This document shows, piece after piece, positions 1 through 9,519 of a DNA stretch of 64,000 nt. Within the stretch, counting starts at the first letter, position 1; each line of letters starts with the position of its first letter. This stretch comes from Butyrivibrio sp. INlla16 (GTDB lineage Bacteria; Bacillota; Clostridia; Lachnospirales; Lachnospiraceae): the NCBI RefSeq assembly GCF_900104155.1, contig NZ_FMYB01000018.1:26781-90780 (forward strand). Direction: 5' to 3'. Made by a program: the position numbers and the translations under genes. A model generated the notes under the pieces. The model made no database searches. It was given only the letters and a program-made list of their open reading frames with translations, and was not told where the DNA came from.

Positions 1-1127
1 AGGCAATTGAAGCTGACAAAAAGACCTTTGCAGCAATTATGGCTCACATCAAATCAATCGATGAGAATGAATGCACAGTAATCGGCATGCAGGTAGAAAA
101 CGAAATCGGTCTACTTGGCACTGCCAGAGATTATTCTGAAAAGGCTAATGAGCTTTTTGAGGCACAGGTTCCTGAGGAAATCGGAAAGCTTTATGATGTG
201 ACCTGTACCTGGAAGGAAGCCTTCAAGGATGATGCAGAGGAATTCTTTATGGCTTATCATTTTGCAAAGGCTGTTGAAGAAATCACTAAAGCAGGACAAA
301 ATGAATACAATCTGCCATGCTATGCTAACGCTTGGTTAAAGCAATATCCATGGATTGCCGGAACCTATCCATCAGGCGGCCCTAACAGAACTGTTCATAA
401 AATCTGGAAGGCGATGGCTCCATCACTTTTCGCTTTGGCTCCAGATGTATATGTTCCATTTTGTGCAGACGTTATGGATGAATACGCCTACGAAGGCAAT
501 GCGCTCTTCATCCCTGAAATCAGAAAGGATGCAGTTGCTTCTTCATACGCACTTTACGCACAGCTTCACCACAATGCAGTTTGCTTTTCACCATTTGGTA
601 TCGAAGAATTGGCACTTGATCCTGAGCTCGTAGACAAGCCACCAATGGAAGTCATGATTGCCCTTAATATCGACCCATCTGCGTTTGATACAAGAGGAAG
701 CAAGGAAGCCCTTGCAGCTACTTATAAATTATTAGATGAGCTTGAGCCTTTATACTTACAGTACCGTGGCACCAATAAGCTTCAGTCATATGTTCGTCAT
801 GGGGAGTACGACTACGGCTGCCTTGTTCGCTGCAAAGAGTACGATTTCAAAGTTGGCTATTCTCCAAGAACATCTGGAAAGCCTCTTGGAAGCTTCTCTG
901 TATTTGAGCTTGATGATAACAAATTCTTACTAATTGGTCTGGAATGCTCAGTAAGCTTTGATGTTAAGACAGGTGAAAACAAACAAGCAGACATCCTAAG
1001 CCTTGAAGCAGGTCATATGGAAAATGGAAAATTCATTTCAGATAAGCGCTTAAACGGCGATGAAAAAATGGCACTTCACTTCGGAAGTATGCCTGGAGTA
1101 TTTATGCTGGAGTTATATAAATACTAA
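1..1127 (+). CDS. Glycoside hydrolase, GH35/DUF5597 beta-galactosidase type (5' end missing)
   Basis: The reading frame is open from base 3, so the gene starts before the window and only about 375 C-terminal codons are seen. The motif QVENEIG (just after the Met at base 39) carries the Asn-Glu acid/base pair of clan GH-A enzymes. FIPEIRKD further on holds a Glu in the place expected for the nucleophile. The C-terminal half, with the small beta-rich stretch after QYRGTNKLQSY, resembles the DUF5597 tail of bacterial GH35 proteins. The likely role is release of terminal galactose or a related sugar from plant or host oligosaccharides. The visible part gives no information on a signal peptide. 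It ends just before a strong bidirectional terminator shared with ppdK. Family membership is fairly secure; the exact sugar is not. Confidence 0.75.
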   Translation, partial: AIEADKKTFAAIMAHIKSIDENECTVIGMQVENEIGLLGTARDYSEKANELFEAQVPEEIGKLYDVTCTWKEAFKDDAEEFFMAYHFAKAVEEITKAGQNEYNLPCYANAWLKQYPWIAGTYPSGGPNRTVHKIWKAMAPSLFALAPDVYVPFCADVMDEYAYEGNALFIPEIRKDAVASSYALYAQLHHNAVCFSPFGIEELALDPELVDKPPMEVMIALNIDPSAFDTRGSKEALAATYKLLDELEPLYLQYRGTNKLQSYVRHGEYDYGCLVRCKEYDFKVGYSPRTSGKPLGSFSVFELDDNKFLLIGLECSVSFDVKTGENKQADILSLEAGHMENGKFISDKRLNGDEKMALHFGSMPGVFMLELYKY

Positions 1128-1140
1128 AATCTTTTATACA

Positions 1141-1179
1141 AAAAACAGCTTGGCATTTTCATTTGCCAAGCTGTTTTTT
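1141..1179. terminator. Bidirectional intrinsic terminator between the glycosidase and ppdK
   Basis: A 15-bp inverted repeat (AAAAACAGCTTGGCA and TGCCAAGCTGTTTTT) surrounds an 8-base loop. The A-run on one side and T-run on the other make it usable by both convergent genes. Confidence 0.9.
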
Positions 1180-1198
1180 AATTATTTCATTGCCCTCA

Positions 1199-3835
1199 TT
1201 ACTTGTTGGCTATAGCTGCCTGAGCTGCTGCAAGTCTTGCAACAGGTACACGGAAAGGTGAGCATGAAACATAGTCAAGGCCAATCTTGTGGCAGAACTC
1301 AACTGATGAAGGATCTCCACCGTGCTCTCCGCAGATACCAACGTGAAGCTTAGGATTAACGGGCTTACCAAGCTTAAGTGACATATCCATAAGCTTACCA
1401 ACACCTGTCTGATCAAGCTTAGCGAAAGGATCGTTCTCGAAGATCTTCTCATCATAGTAAGCGTTAAGGAACTTACCAGCGTCATCACGAGAGAATCCGA
1501 ATGTCATCTGTGTAAGGTCGTTTGTACCGAAGCAGAAGAAATCAGCCTCTGCAGCGATCTCGTCAGCTGTAAGAGCAGCTCTCGGGATCTCGATCATTGT
1601 ACCAACCTCATACTCAAGCTTAGCGCCTGCAGCTGCGATCTCAGCATCAGCTGTCTCTACAACTACCTTCTTAACGAACTTAAGCTCTTTAACTTCACAT
1701 ACAAGAGGAATCATGATCTCAGGCTTAACATTCCACTCAGCGTGCTCCTTCTGAACCTCAAGAGCAGCACGGATAACAGCCTTTGTCTGCATCTTAGCAA
1801 TTTCAGGATATGTAACTGCAAGACGGCATCCTCTGTGACCCATCATAGGGTTGAACTCGTGAAGAGAAGCGATGATAGCCTTGATCTCCTCAACGCTCTT
1901 ACCCTGAGCATCAGCAAGCTTCTTGATCTCGTCCTCAGTTGTAGGAACGAACTCGTGAAGCGGAGGATCAAGGAATCTGATTGTTACAGGGCATCCCTCA
2001 AGTGCCTCATAAAGAGCCTTGAAGTCATTCTGCTGATAAGGAAGGATCTTCTCAAGAGCAGCTTCTCTCTCCTCTACTGTATCAGAGCAGATCATCTCAC
2101 GGAATGCAGCAATTCTGTCTTCCTCGAAGAACATGTGCTCTGTACGGCAAAGACCGATACCCTCAGCACCAAGCTCACGAGCCTTCTTAGCATCAGCGGG
2201 TGTATCAGCGTTTGTACGAACCTTAAGCTTTCTGAACTGATCAGCCCAATCCATGATACGGCCGAACTCACCAGCGATCTGAGCGTCTACAGTCTTGATA
2301 ACTCCATCATAGATGTTACCTGTTGTACCGTCGATAGAGATGAAGTCTCCCTCGTGGAACTCTTTTCCAGCAAGTGTGAACTTCTTGTTCTCCTCGTCCA
2401 TGTTAATGTCGCCACATCCGGAAACGCAACACTCACCCATACCACGAGCAACAACGGCAGCGTGTGATGTCATACCACCACGAACTGTAAGGATACCCTG
2501 AGCAGCCTTCATACCTGTGATATCTTCAGGTGATGTCTCAAGACGAACAAGGATAACCTTCTCACCTCTCTCAGCCCATGCTACAGCATCATCAGCTGTG
2601 AATACAACCTTACCGCAAGCAGCACCGGGTGATGCACCAAGACCCTTACCCATAGGAGTAGCAGCCTTAAGAGCAGCAGCGTCGAACTGAGGGTGAAGAA
2701 GTGTATCAAGGTTACGAGGATCGATCATTGCTACAGCTTCTTCAGGAGTCTTGTGTCCCTCATCAACAAGGTCACAAGCGATCTTAAGAGCAGCAGGAGC
2801 TGTTCTCTTACCGTTACGGCACTGAAGCATATAGAGTTTCTTGTTCTCAACAGTGAACTCCATATCCTGCATGTCGTGATAGTGGTTCTCAAGTGTATCA
2901 CAAACCTTGATGAACTCAGCGTATGCTTCAGGGAATTCCTTCTCCATCTGAGCGATCGGCATAGGTGTACGAACACCAGCAACTACGTCCTCACCCTGAG
3001 CGTTGATAAGGAACTCACCCATAAGCTTATTCTCACCTGTTGCAGGGTCACGTGTGAATGCAACACCTGTACCAGACTCATTATTAAGGTTACCGAATAC
3101 CATAGGCATTACGTTAACAGCTGTTCCCCAAGAATAAGGGATATCGTTGTCACGACGGTAAACGTTTGCACGAGGGTTATCCCATGAACGGAATACAGCC
3201 TCGATAGCAAGCTTAAGCTGCTCTACAGGATCTGAAGGGAAATCAGAACCGAGCTGGTTCTTGTACTCAGCCTTGAACTGCTCAGCAAGCTCCTTAAGAT
3301 CAGCTGCTGTAAGATCTACGTCAAACTTAACACCCTTCTGCTCCTTCATCTTGTCGATGAGCTGCTCGAAGTACTTCTTACCTACTTCCATAACAACGTC
3401 TGAGAACATCTGGATGAAACGACGATATGAATCATATACGAAACGCTCGAATGCAGGATCAGGATTGCCCTTGATCATTGCAGCAACAACCTCGTCATTA
3501 AGACCAAGGTTAAGAATTGTATCCATCATACCAGGCATTGATGCACGAGCACCTGAACGAACAGATACGAGAAGAGGATTGTTAAGATCACCAAACTTCT
3601 TGCCGTTGATCTCTTCCATCTTCTTAACGCCTTCCATAGCCTGAGCCATGATCTCGTCGTTAATCTTACGTCCGTCCTCGTAGTACTGTGTGCAGGCCTC
3701 AGTTGTGATTGTGAAACCCTGTGGTACCGGAAGACCAATGCTTGTCATCTCAGCAAGGTTAGCACCCTTACCACCGAGAAGGTTACGCATTGTCATGTCA
3801 CCTTCGCTAAACATATAAACCCACTTGTTTGCCAT
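1199..3835 (-). CDS. ppdK: Pyruvate, phosphate dikinase
   Basis: It interconverts pyruvate, ATP and Pi with PEP, AMP and PPi in the cytoplasm. In anaerobic gut Firmicutes it often works in the PPi-dependent glycolytic direction. The full-length family layout is present: an N-terminal nucleotide-binding half (GGKGANLAEM), the phosphohistidine domain with GGMTSHAAVVARGMG (catalytic His near residue 455), and a C-terminal PEP/pyruvate barrel ending in GICGEHGGDPSSVEFC. The length of about 878 aa matches the bacterial enzyme. A longer GTG start at 3841 exists, but a GAAAGG element sits 8 bases before the ATG at 3835 and too close to the GTG, so 3835 is preferred. It appears monocistronic, with a terminator downstream and a small inverted repeat upstream. 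Confidence 0.97.
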   Translation of the reverse strand: MANKWVYMFSEGDMTMRNLLGGKGANLAEMTSIGLPVPQGFTITTEACTQYYEDGRKINDEIMAQAMEGVKKMEEINGKKFGDLNNPLLVSVRSGARASMPGMMDTILNLGLNDEVVAAMIKGNPDPAFERFVYDSYRRFIQMFSDVVMEVGKKYFEQLIDKMKEQKGVKFDVDLTAADLKELAEQFKAEYKNQLGSDFPSDPVEQLKLAIEAVFRSWDNPRANVYRRDNDIPYSWGTAVNVMPMVFGNLNNESGTGVAFTRDPATGENKLMGEFLINAQGEDVVAGVRTPMPIAQMEKEFPEAYAEFIKVCDTLENHYHDMQDMEFTVENKKLYMLQCRNGKRTAPAALKIACDLVDEGHKTPEEAVAMIDPRNLDTLLHPQFDAAALKAATPMGKGLGASPGAACGKVVFTADDAVAWAERGEKVILVRLETSPEDITGMKAAQGILTVRGGMTSHAAVVARGMGECCVSGCGDINMDEENKKFTLAGKEFHEGDFISIDGTTGNIYDGVIKTVDAQIAGEFGRIMDWADQFRKLKVRTNADTPADAKKARELGAEGIGLCRTEHMFFEEDRIAAFREMICSDTVEEREAALEKILPYQQNDFKALYEALEGCPVTIRFLDPPLHEFVPTTEDEIKKLADAQGKSVEEIKAIIASLHEFNPMMGHRGCRLAVTYPEIAKMQTKAVIRAALEVQKEHAEWNVKPEIMIPLVCEVKELKFVKKVVVETADAEIAAAGAKLEYEVGTMIEIPRAALTADEIAAEADFFCFGTNDLTQMTFGFSRDDAGKFLNAYYDEKIFENDPFAKLDQTGVGKLMDMSLKLGKPVNPKLHVGICGEHGGDPSSVEFCHKIGLDYVSCSPFRVPVARLAAAQAAIANK

Positions 3836-3849
3836 GTTCACTACCTTTC

Positions 3850-3872
3850 TTACCGATTATTCGATTCGGTAA
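3850..3872. promoter_or_regulatory. Inverted repeat in the ppdK leader
   Basis: TTACCGA and TCGGTAA are separated by 9 bases, directly upstream of the ppdK ribosome binding site. It could be an operator or an mRNA hairpin; the regulator is unknown. Confidence 0.35.
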
Positions 3873-3937
3873 AACCCTTTCCATTTATGTTACATTTTTA
3901 TAATTAACTATGTCGTACATAGTAATTACCAATTGAT

Positions 3938-4819
3938 TTATGAAGGAATAAATCCCTCAAAAATAAAGATATCAAAGAAATTTCTGTTTTTATCTAATTC
4001 CTCCTGGCTCTTTATCGTCCAGGCCGCCGCTGTGTTCTTATATAATCCGCGGCAAAGCTTCCTTGATAAGTTGCGCTGATATTTGTGATTATATGCCACA
4101 AAATCAGGTCTTGTAAGAAAATTAAATATGAGGAATGCGAGTGCATAATACAAAGGTGTATGCCACAATTTCTCAGGTTCTCTGAAAAATTCCTCTGAAA
4201 GCTGTCCTCTGAAAATATCTTTGTGATGACGCTTAAACCAATATAATCCAAGCGGATTAAAGGACTCTATGCAAAACACTCCGGTATAGCTACGAAGAAT
4301 CTTATCAACTACTGCACATACCGAAACATCAAACAGTTCTATCTTGAGCTCAATGATGAGCGGAATCTTACCATCCACAAGTTTAAGAAAGTCTTCAAAC
4401 TTCGGAATCTTCTCATCAGATCCAAGCAAATGAAACTGCTGCAGTTCTTCATAGGTGTAATCTATCACCTTGCCTGCTACCCCAAGGCTACCGTCCTCAT
4501 TCCTTACGGCATCCTCAGGCACATGTCCCTCTTCATATCTGGCTACTCTGGCCAATGTAAAATCATGGAAAACTACGGGAACCCCATCCCTAGTGAGCTG
4601 AACGTCAAGCTCTATTCCATACCCCGCATCGACAGCCTTTTTGAAAGCAGCCATCGAATTCTCAGGTGCTTCTGTATTATTGTCGTGCAATCCTCTGTGT
4701 GCGTACAAGTTCTGTTTAAGAAGTTTCTCTGCTGACGGTCTTCCAATCATCCTTGGCATGATTGCCAAAAGGTAAAGAACTACCAAAACTACTATTATAA
4801 TCAGAAGAGTTTTCAACAT
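3938..4819 (-). CDS. Membrane-anchored glycerophosphodiester phosphodiesterase
   Basis: It hydrolyses glycerophosphodiesters to glycerol-3-phosphate and an alcohol, recycling lipid head groups. Residues 1-20 form one membrane segment (LLIIIVVLVVLYLLAIM). The GDPD signature follows: HRGLHDNNTEAPENS, then GIELDVQLTRDGVPVVFHD, giving the paired His residues and Glu/Asp metal ligands. LIIELKIE supplies the later acidic residue. At 293 aa it is a normal single-domain enzyme with an N-terminal anchor. A GAAGGAAG element lies upstream of the ATG. It is transcribed alone; the terminator of the upstream aldo/keto reductase lies just before it. Confidence 0.9.
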   Translation of the reverse strand: MLKTLLIIIVVLVVLYLLAIMPRMIGRPSAEKLLKQNLYAHRGLHDNNTEAPENSMAAFKKAVDAGYGIELDVQLTRDGVPVVFHDFTLARVARYEEGHVPEDAVRNEDGSLGVAGKVIDYTYEELQQFHLLGSDEKIPKFEDFLKLVDGKIPLIIELKIELFDVSVCAVVDKILRSYTGVFCIESFNPLGLYWFKRHHKDIFRGQLSEEFFREPEKLWHTPLYYALAFLIFNFLTRPDFVAYNHKYQRNLSRKLCRGLYKNTAAAWTIKSQEELDKNRNFFDIFIFEGFIPS

Positions 4820-4895
4820 ATTTCATAACTTCCTTCAAACCCTTATTTAAAACGCCTAGGATATTTTAATATCTAACTTAAAATTTGACAAGTAT

Positions 4896-4940
4896 AAAAA
4901 AAACGAATGTCAAGACTTTTTTTATAAAAATCTTGACATT
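4896..4940 (-). terminator. Intrinsic terminator after the aldo/keto reductase gene
   Basis: The arms AATGTCAAGA (4906-4915) and TCTTGACATT (4931-4940) form a stem. Read on the minus strand it is followed by a T-run (A-run 4896-4903 on the plus strand). Confidence 0.7.
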
Positions 4941-5113
4941 TTTGATAATAATCACTATAAAAAGCTCATTTTACACTTATTTCACACTTAATTCCGGCTT
5001 ATTTTGAAGAGTTTTCTATACTTTTTATTCTGGGCCTTGGGCGCCTTTATCTTAATATTTTTTGCTCTTGTGAGAGACAGTATTGTTTGCTGCGTAGGCG
5101 GATATTTCAAGGT

Positions 5114-5962
5114 TTACTCATCCGGCGAATGTCCGGAGTTTCCATACGGCTCCAAGGCATCTATTTTTGCCATATCTTCTTTAGAAAGCTCAAAGTCGAA
5201 TATTTCGGAATTAGACTTAATTCTGTCCTCATGCACTGACTTTGGAAGCGGCAGAATATCATGCTGCAAATCCCATCTGAGGATTATCTGAGCAGTACTC
5301 TTGTCATACTTATTTGCCAATTCCATCAAAACAGGATGTTCCAGTGATCTGCCACGTCCGAGCGGACTCCAGGCTTCCACAAGAATACCGTTGTCCTGAC
5401 AGAATTTCACAGTATCAGCCTGCATAAATCCGGGATTTATTTCAATCTGATCCACAGCCGGTATTATTTCCGAATCCATAAGTGCGTCAAGATGATGAGT
5501 AAGGAAATTGGACACTCCGATAGCTTTTACTCTGCCACTCTTGTAAATCTCCATCATAGCTTTCCAGGTTGATCTGTTCGTATTTTCCCAGTCATCGTCA
5601 AATGCATACGAAGAAGGCCAGTGAATAAGATAAAGATCAAGATAATCAAGGCCTATCTCATCCATTGTTTTCTCAAACGCGCGTAGAGTCCTATCGTAAC
5701 CCGCTTCCGTCTTCCAGACCTTACTTGTCAAGAACAGGTCCTCTCTCCGACATCCCGAAGCCTGAATGTAGTCTTTAACAGCATCGCCCACATACTTCTC
5801 ATTTTCATAAAAAGCCGCTGTATCAATGTGAATATATCCCAGTTCCAGAGCTATTTTCACAGACTGATACGCTTCATTCGGATCTTTAATTTTATAAGTA
5901 CCAAATCCCAGGCACGGAATATTAGTGCCGTTGTTAAGCTTAAACTTGGTAGCAAGTGTCAT
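5114..5962 (-). CDS. Aldo/keto reductase (AKR5-like)
   Basis: An NAD(P)H-dependent cytoplasmic reductase of aldehydes or ketones. The family hallmarks are IPCLGFGTYKI at the N-terminus, DTAAFYENEKYVG carrying the catalytic Asp and Tyr, LTSKVWK with the catalytic Lys, and LIHWP with the His. GVSNFLTHHLD, VDQIEINPGF and LPLPKSV with downstream Arg/Asn complete the cofactor site. At 282 aa it matches the 2,5-diketogluconate reductase-like group; its true substrate cannot be read from the sequence. It is flanked by terminators on both sides (4896-4940 and 6015-6050) and so is probably a single-gene unit. Confidence 0.9.
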   Translation of the reverse strand: MTLATKFKLNNGTNIPCLGFGTYKIKDPNEAYQSVKIALELGYIHIDTAAFYENEKYVGDAVKDYIQASGCRREDLFLTSKVWKTEAGYDRTLRAFEKTMDEIGLDYLDLYLIHWPSSYAFDDDWENTNRSTWKAMMEIYKSGRVKAIGVSNFLTHHLDALMDSEIIPAVDQIEINPGFMQADTVKFCQDNGILVEAWSPLGRGRSLEHPVLMELANKYDKSTAQIILRWDLQHDILPLPKSVHEDRIKSNSEIFDFELSKEDMAKIDALEPYGNSGHSPDE

Positions 5963-6014
5963 TTAGGAACCCTCCTCTGCTTATTTCATATATCATCACA
6001 TTCAATGATAACAC

Positions 6015-6050
6015 AAAACAGCATCATCAAATCAATGACAATGCTGTTTT
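6015..6050 (-). terminator. Intrinsic terminator downstream of purC
   Basis: AAAACAGCAT and ATGCTGTTTT pair around a 16-base loop, with T-rich tails on both strands. It lies 29 bases beyond the purC stop. Confidence 0.75.
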
Positions 6051-6078
6051 ACTACATCTGTAATTTTGTTAATTCTTT

Positions 6079-6948
6079 TTACAGTTTCTTTCCGGTCAAA
6101 AGTTCATAGGCTTCTTCATACTTAGCAATAGTCTTATCGATTACATCCTGAGGAAGGTTATAGTCGCTTTCAGGATTAGCCTTAAGCCAGTCTCTTACAA
6201 ACTGCTTATCGAATGAAGGCTGTGACTTTCCGGGTTCATAACCTTCTACCGGCCAGAAACGGCTGCTGTCAGGAGTAAGCATCTCATCACCAAGAACCAC
6301 CTCACCATTCTCGTTAAGGCCGAACTCAAACTTGGTATCAGCGATGATAATACCTCTGGTACGGGCATAATCCGCACACTTTTTGTAAAGAGCGATAGTA
6401 TAATCACGGAGCTTCTCTGCATATTCCTGACCATGGCCGGGGAAGTCTCTCTCAAGTACTTCTACAGAACGCTCAAAATCGATGTTCTCATCGTGATCAC
6501 CAATTTCAGCCTTGGTTGAAGGGGTATAAATAGGTTCAGGGAGCTTATCACATTCTTTAAGTCCCTCCGGAAGCTTTATGCCGCAAACAGTTCCGTTTTC
6601 CTTATAGCTGTTCCAGCCGCTTCCTGTAATATATCCGCGGACAATACACTCAATGGGAAGCATTGTAAGCTTTTTGCAGAGCATACTGTTGCCGGTAAAC
6701 TCAGGCTTTCTGAAAAATTCGGGCATATCAGCGGTATCTGTGCTGATCATGTGGTTACTTACGATATCCTTAGTGTAATCAAACCAGAACTTTGACATCT
6801 GGGTAAGAACTGTCCCTTTCTTCTCAACCTTGTTCTTAAGGATTACATCAAATGCTGAGATTCTGTCTGTAGCTACCATAATGAGTGCATCACCCACATC
6901 ATAAATCTCACGAACCTTACCTTCTTTTACCGGACTATATTCCTGCAT
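6079..6948 (-). CDS. purC: Phosphoribosylaminoimidazole-succinocarboxamide synthase
   Basis: It joins aspartate to CAIR with ATP hydrolysis to form SAICAR in de novo purine synthesis. The N-terminal ATP-binding motif [20 protein letters not shown] is followed by [10 protein letters not shown]. The signatures [22 protein letters not shown] and [14 protein letters not shown] are all present. At 289 aa it belongs to the longer version of the family. A strong GGGAGG lies 8 bases before the ATG. It stands outside any purine operon in this window. A dispersed double-hairpin repeat lies 35 bases upstream. Confidence 0.96.
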   Translation of the reverse strand: MQEYSPVKEGKVREIYDVGDALIMVATDRISAFDVILKNKVEKKGTVLTQMSKFWFDYTKDIVSNHMISTDTADMPEFFRKPEFTGNSMLCKKLTMLPIECIVRGYITGSGWNSYKENGTVCGIKLPEGLKECDKLPEPIYTPSTKAEIGDHDENIDFERSVEVLERDFPGHGQEYAEKLRDYTIALYKKCADYARTRGIIIADTKFEFGLNENGEVVLGDEMLTPDSSRFWPVEGYEPGKSQPSFDKQFVRDWLKANPESDYNLPQDVIDKTIAKYEEAYELLTGKKL

Positions 6949-6982
6949 ACTTCTTTCCTCCCTTTGGCTTTAACGTTGTTAA

Positions 6983-7026
6983 CCTCATCCGCCTGCTACG
7001 CAGGCACCTTCCCCAGAGGGGAAGGC
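6983..7026 (-). repeat. Dispersed double-hairpin repeat, copy A
   Basis: The conserved CCTCATCCG edge is followed by a perfect hairpin GCCTGC-TAC-GCAGGC and then CCTTCCCC-AGA-GGGGAAGG. The same layout with different stem sequences recurs at 27284, 46572 and 54566. It lies upstream of purC, which has its own ribosome binding site, so here the repeat is not needed for translation. Confidence 0.85.
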
Positions 7027-7089
7027 TTTATATTCAGTTGCTCCGTAGGCTCTTTTTCCCAAAAACAACTTCATATGCATACATAATGA

Positions 7090-8730
7090 TCAGTCATCAT
7101 TATCTTCGTCTTCGTTAGTGCTGTAAACTGTACGTTTTCTTGCCATAGCATCACTTTCAAGATACTCATCATAAGTAGAGCGCTTATCGATAAGTGAGCC
7201 ATCAGGCAGGATCTCCATTATTCTGTTTGCTGTTGTCTGAACTACCTGGTGGTCACGGCAGGCAAAAAGCTCAACCCCGGGGAATTTGATCATACCCTGG
7301 TTAAGTGCTGTGATTGATTCCATATCAAGGTGGTTGGTAGGCTCATCAAAGATAAGGCAATTTGCACCGCTTATCATCATCTTACTGAGCATACAACGAA
7401 CTCTCTCACCTCCGGAGAGAACCTTAACCTTCTTAACACCATCCTCACCGGCAAAGAGCATACGGCCAAGGAATCCGCGGACATATGTTACATCCTTAAT
7501 CTCGGAATAGCCTGTAAGCCACTCGGTAATAGTATAGTCATTATCAAACTCGCTCGAATTATCCTTGGGGAAGTAAGCCTGTGAAGTAGTTACACCCCAT
7601 TTATATGTGCCCTCGTCGGGCTCAATCTCGCCGGAAATAATCTGGAAAAGAGTTGTCTTAGCAAGCTCATTTCCACCGACGAATGCAATCTTATCATCAT
7701 GCTGTACAACAAATGAAATATTATCAAGAACCTTCTCACCGTTAACAGTCTTACTGATTCCATCAACTGTAAGCACTTCGTTACCGATCTCTCTCTCAGG
7801 TCTGAAATCAATATAAGGATATTTTCTTGAAGAGGGCTTAATAGTATCAAGCTCGATCTTCTCAAGCGCTTTCTTACGTGAAGTAGCCTGCTTAGACTTA
7901 CTTGCGTTAGCGGAGAATCTTGCAATGAACTCTTTAAGTTCCTTGATCTGCTCTTCCTTCTTCTTATTTGCTTCCTTCATCTGACGAATCATAAGCTGTG
8001 ACGACTCGTACCAGAAATCGTAGTTACCAGCATAGAGCTGAATCTTACCGTAATCAATATCAGCGATATGTGTACATACCTTATTAAGGAAGTAACGATC
8101 ATGAGATACAACAATGACAGTATTCTCAAAATTGATAAGAAACTCCTCGAGCCATGCAATAGCATCCATATCCAAGTGGTTGGTAGGCTCATCGAGAAGC
8201 AGGATGTCGGGATTACCGAAAAGCGCTCTTGCAAGAAGTACCTTTACCTTCTGATTACCGTCAAGTTCCTTCATAAGCTTGTAGTGGAACTCAGTCTCGA
8301 TTCCAAGGCCGTTAAGAAGGCTCTCTGCATCTGACTCAGCTTCCCATCCGTTCATTTCAGCAAATTCAGCTTCAAGCTCACTTGCACGGATACCATCTTC
8401 ATCAGAGAAATCTTCCTTTGCGTAAATAGCGTCCTTCTCCTTCATGATCTCATAGAGACGGGCGTTACCCATGATAACTGTATCAAGTACAGTGAATTCA
8501 TCATATTTGAAGTGATCCTGCTCCAGGAAAGAAAGACGCTGGCCGGGAGTAATAGCAATATCTCCGTTGGTGGTCTCAAGCTTACCTGATAATATCTTAA
8601 GGAAAGTAGATTTTCCCGCACCGTTGGCACCAATTATTCCATAACAGTTGCCCTCGGTGAATTTTATGTTTACATCCTCAAACAGAGCCTTTTTACCGAC
8701 TCTTAGTGTGACATTGTTTGCACTGATCAT
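7090..8730 (-). CDS. ABC-F family ATPase (YkpA/YbiT-like)
   Basis: A soluble protein with two ATP-binding cassettes and no membrane segments, of the type that acts on the ribosome. Cassette 1 has Walker A GANGAGKST and Walker B ILLLDEPTNHLD. Its signature is the unusual LDGNQKVKV instead of the expected LSGGE. The linker (about residues 240-290) is Lys/Glu-rich and helical. Cassette 2 has a degenerate Walker A GGNELAKTT, a normal LSGGERVR signature and CLIFDEPTNHLD. Its switch region reads ACRDHQ where SHDH is usual. From memory, a GENEIAKTT-type second Walker A is common in this subfamily. An acidic tail (EDEDNDD) ends the protein. Housekeeping translation or resistance cannot be decided from sequence. 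Confidence 0.9.
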   Translation of the reverse strand: MISANNVTLRVGKKALFEDVNIKFTEGNCYGIIGANGAGKSTFLKILSGKLETTNGDIAITPGQRLSFLEQDHFKYDEFTVLDTVIMGNARLYEIMKEKDAIYAKEDFSDEDGIRASELEAEFAEMNGWEAESDAESLLNGLGIETEFHYKLMKELDGNQKVKVLLARALFGNPDILLLDEPTNHLDMDAIAWLEEFLINFENTVIVVSHDRYFLNKVCTHIADIDYGKIQLYAGNYDFWYESSQLMIRQMKEANKKKEEQIKELKEFIARFSANASKSKQATSRKKALEKIELDTIKPSSRKYPYIDFRPEREIGNEVLTVDGISKTVNGEKVLDNISFVVQHDDKIAFVGGNELAKTTLFQIISGEIEPDEGTYKWGVTTSQAYFPKDNSSEFDNDYTITEWLTGYSEIKDVTYVRGFLGRMLFAGEDGVKKVKVLSGGERVRCMLSKMMISGANCLIFDEPTNHLDMESITALNQGMIKFPGVELFACRDHQVVQTTANRIMEILPDGSLIDKRSTYDEYLESDAMARKRTVYSTNEDEDNDD

Positions 8731-8823
8731 ATTGAAAAACTACCTCCGATCGTGTTTCTTCTATAATTAAGTAACCAACTTGGTATTATATTTGATACCC
8801 CTCAAAAATGCAATGTCTATTTA

Positions 8824-8852
8824 TTGACAAAATACCTTGAAAGTCGTTAAAT
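8824..8852 (+). promoter_or_regulatory. Probable sigma-A promoter of the secreted protein at 8905
   Basis: TTGACA (8824-8829), a 17-base spacer and TTAAAT (8847-8852) lie about 50 bases upstream of the ATG at 8905. Confidence 0.6.
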
Positions 8853-8904
8853 TATTATCGTATGTGAGGGGAACTATTCATTTTATTTCTATGGAGGAAA
8901 AGAT

Positions 8905-9461
8905 ATGAAAACAAGAAACAAAATAGGGGTAATGAAAAGAGTATTATCACTCGTAATGGCAATGGTATTTGTACTCTCTATGCCGTTAACAGTAGAAGCT
9001 AAGGTAAGACTGTTAAACCTGTAGCACACAAATTCGCTACACGCGCTTCTGAGTTAGAGCCAATCTCAACAGAAATATCAAAGGGCACTCACAATGTTGT
9101 TGTCAAAAAAACCGAAGGTGTTTTCTGTGAGGGCTATGTAAAATTCGTAGCACCGGAATCAAGAACATACACCATTACAGTCAGCAATATAAAAGCAAAG
9201 GGTGCAAAAAGCTGCCTTGGATCACTTTTCGGACAGACCCGTCCTGTAAATTCAGATTCAGACGTTCTTGATTTTGCTTATTTTGACACAAAAGGAAAAG
9301 AGCACAATTGGCTGAATGTAAGCTCCAGAAAGTATAAAAAATATCTTGCCAAGAGAACCGGAAAAGTCACTCTTGAAGCAGGACAGACTCTTTATCTTCA
9401 GTTGTCCTTAGTTGCCAGCAAGAAGACTAAGTCCGCTTCTGCAAGAATCAAAATCAAATAA
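8905..9461 (+). pseudogene. Small secreted protein with a one-base frameshift
   Basis: A good ribosome binding site (GGAGG, 7 bases before ATG) starts a typical signal peptide: a basic N-terminus, a hydrophobic core VLSLVMAMVFVLSMPLTV and cleavage after VEA at codon 32. The frame then stops at TAG 40 codons in. Restoring one A at 9001-9002 (AA to AAA) joins it to a second open frame that runs 153 codons to TAA at 9459-9461. It would read VEA-KGKTVKPVAHKF onwards. The mature part is about 150 residues, Lys-rich and beta-rich, with no family I recognise; it may be an adhesin-like or polymer-binding domain. The gene is either a recent pseudogene or a homopolymer sequencing error. Its downstream terminator and promoter are intact, which favours a recently functional gene. 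Confidence 0.8.
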
Positions 9462-9484
9462 TTTTCAGAAACAGAATATATAGA

Positions 9485-9519
9485 AAAAACAGCATCGCCA
9501 TACTGACGATGCTGTTTTT
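9485..9519. terminator. Bidirectional terminator between the secreted protein and the PHP gene
   Basis: AAAAACAGCATCG and CGATGCTGTTTTT pair perfectly over 13 bp around a 9-base loop. It serves both convergent genes; the PHP stop codon overlaps its edge. Confidence 0.9.

Noticed and set aside
1742..2467. A 241-codon frame antisense to ppdK
   Set aside because: It follows from the strong codon bias of ppdK; there is no start signal and the composition is like that of a shadow.
5004..5291. A plus-strand reading frame with a hydrophobic start behind a TTGACA/TATAAA pair
   Set aside because: It needs a TTG start with no ribosome binding site, its TTGACA is part of a terminator stem, and most of the frame is antisense to the aldo/keto reductase.
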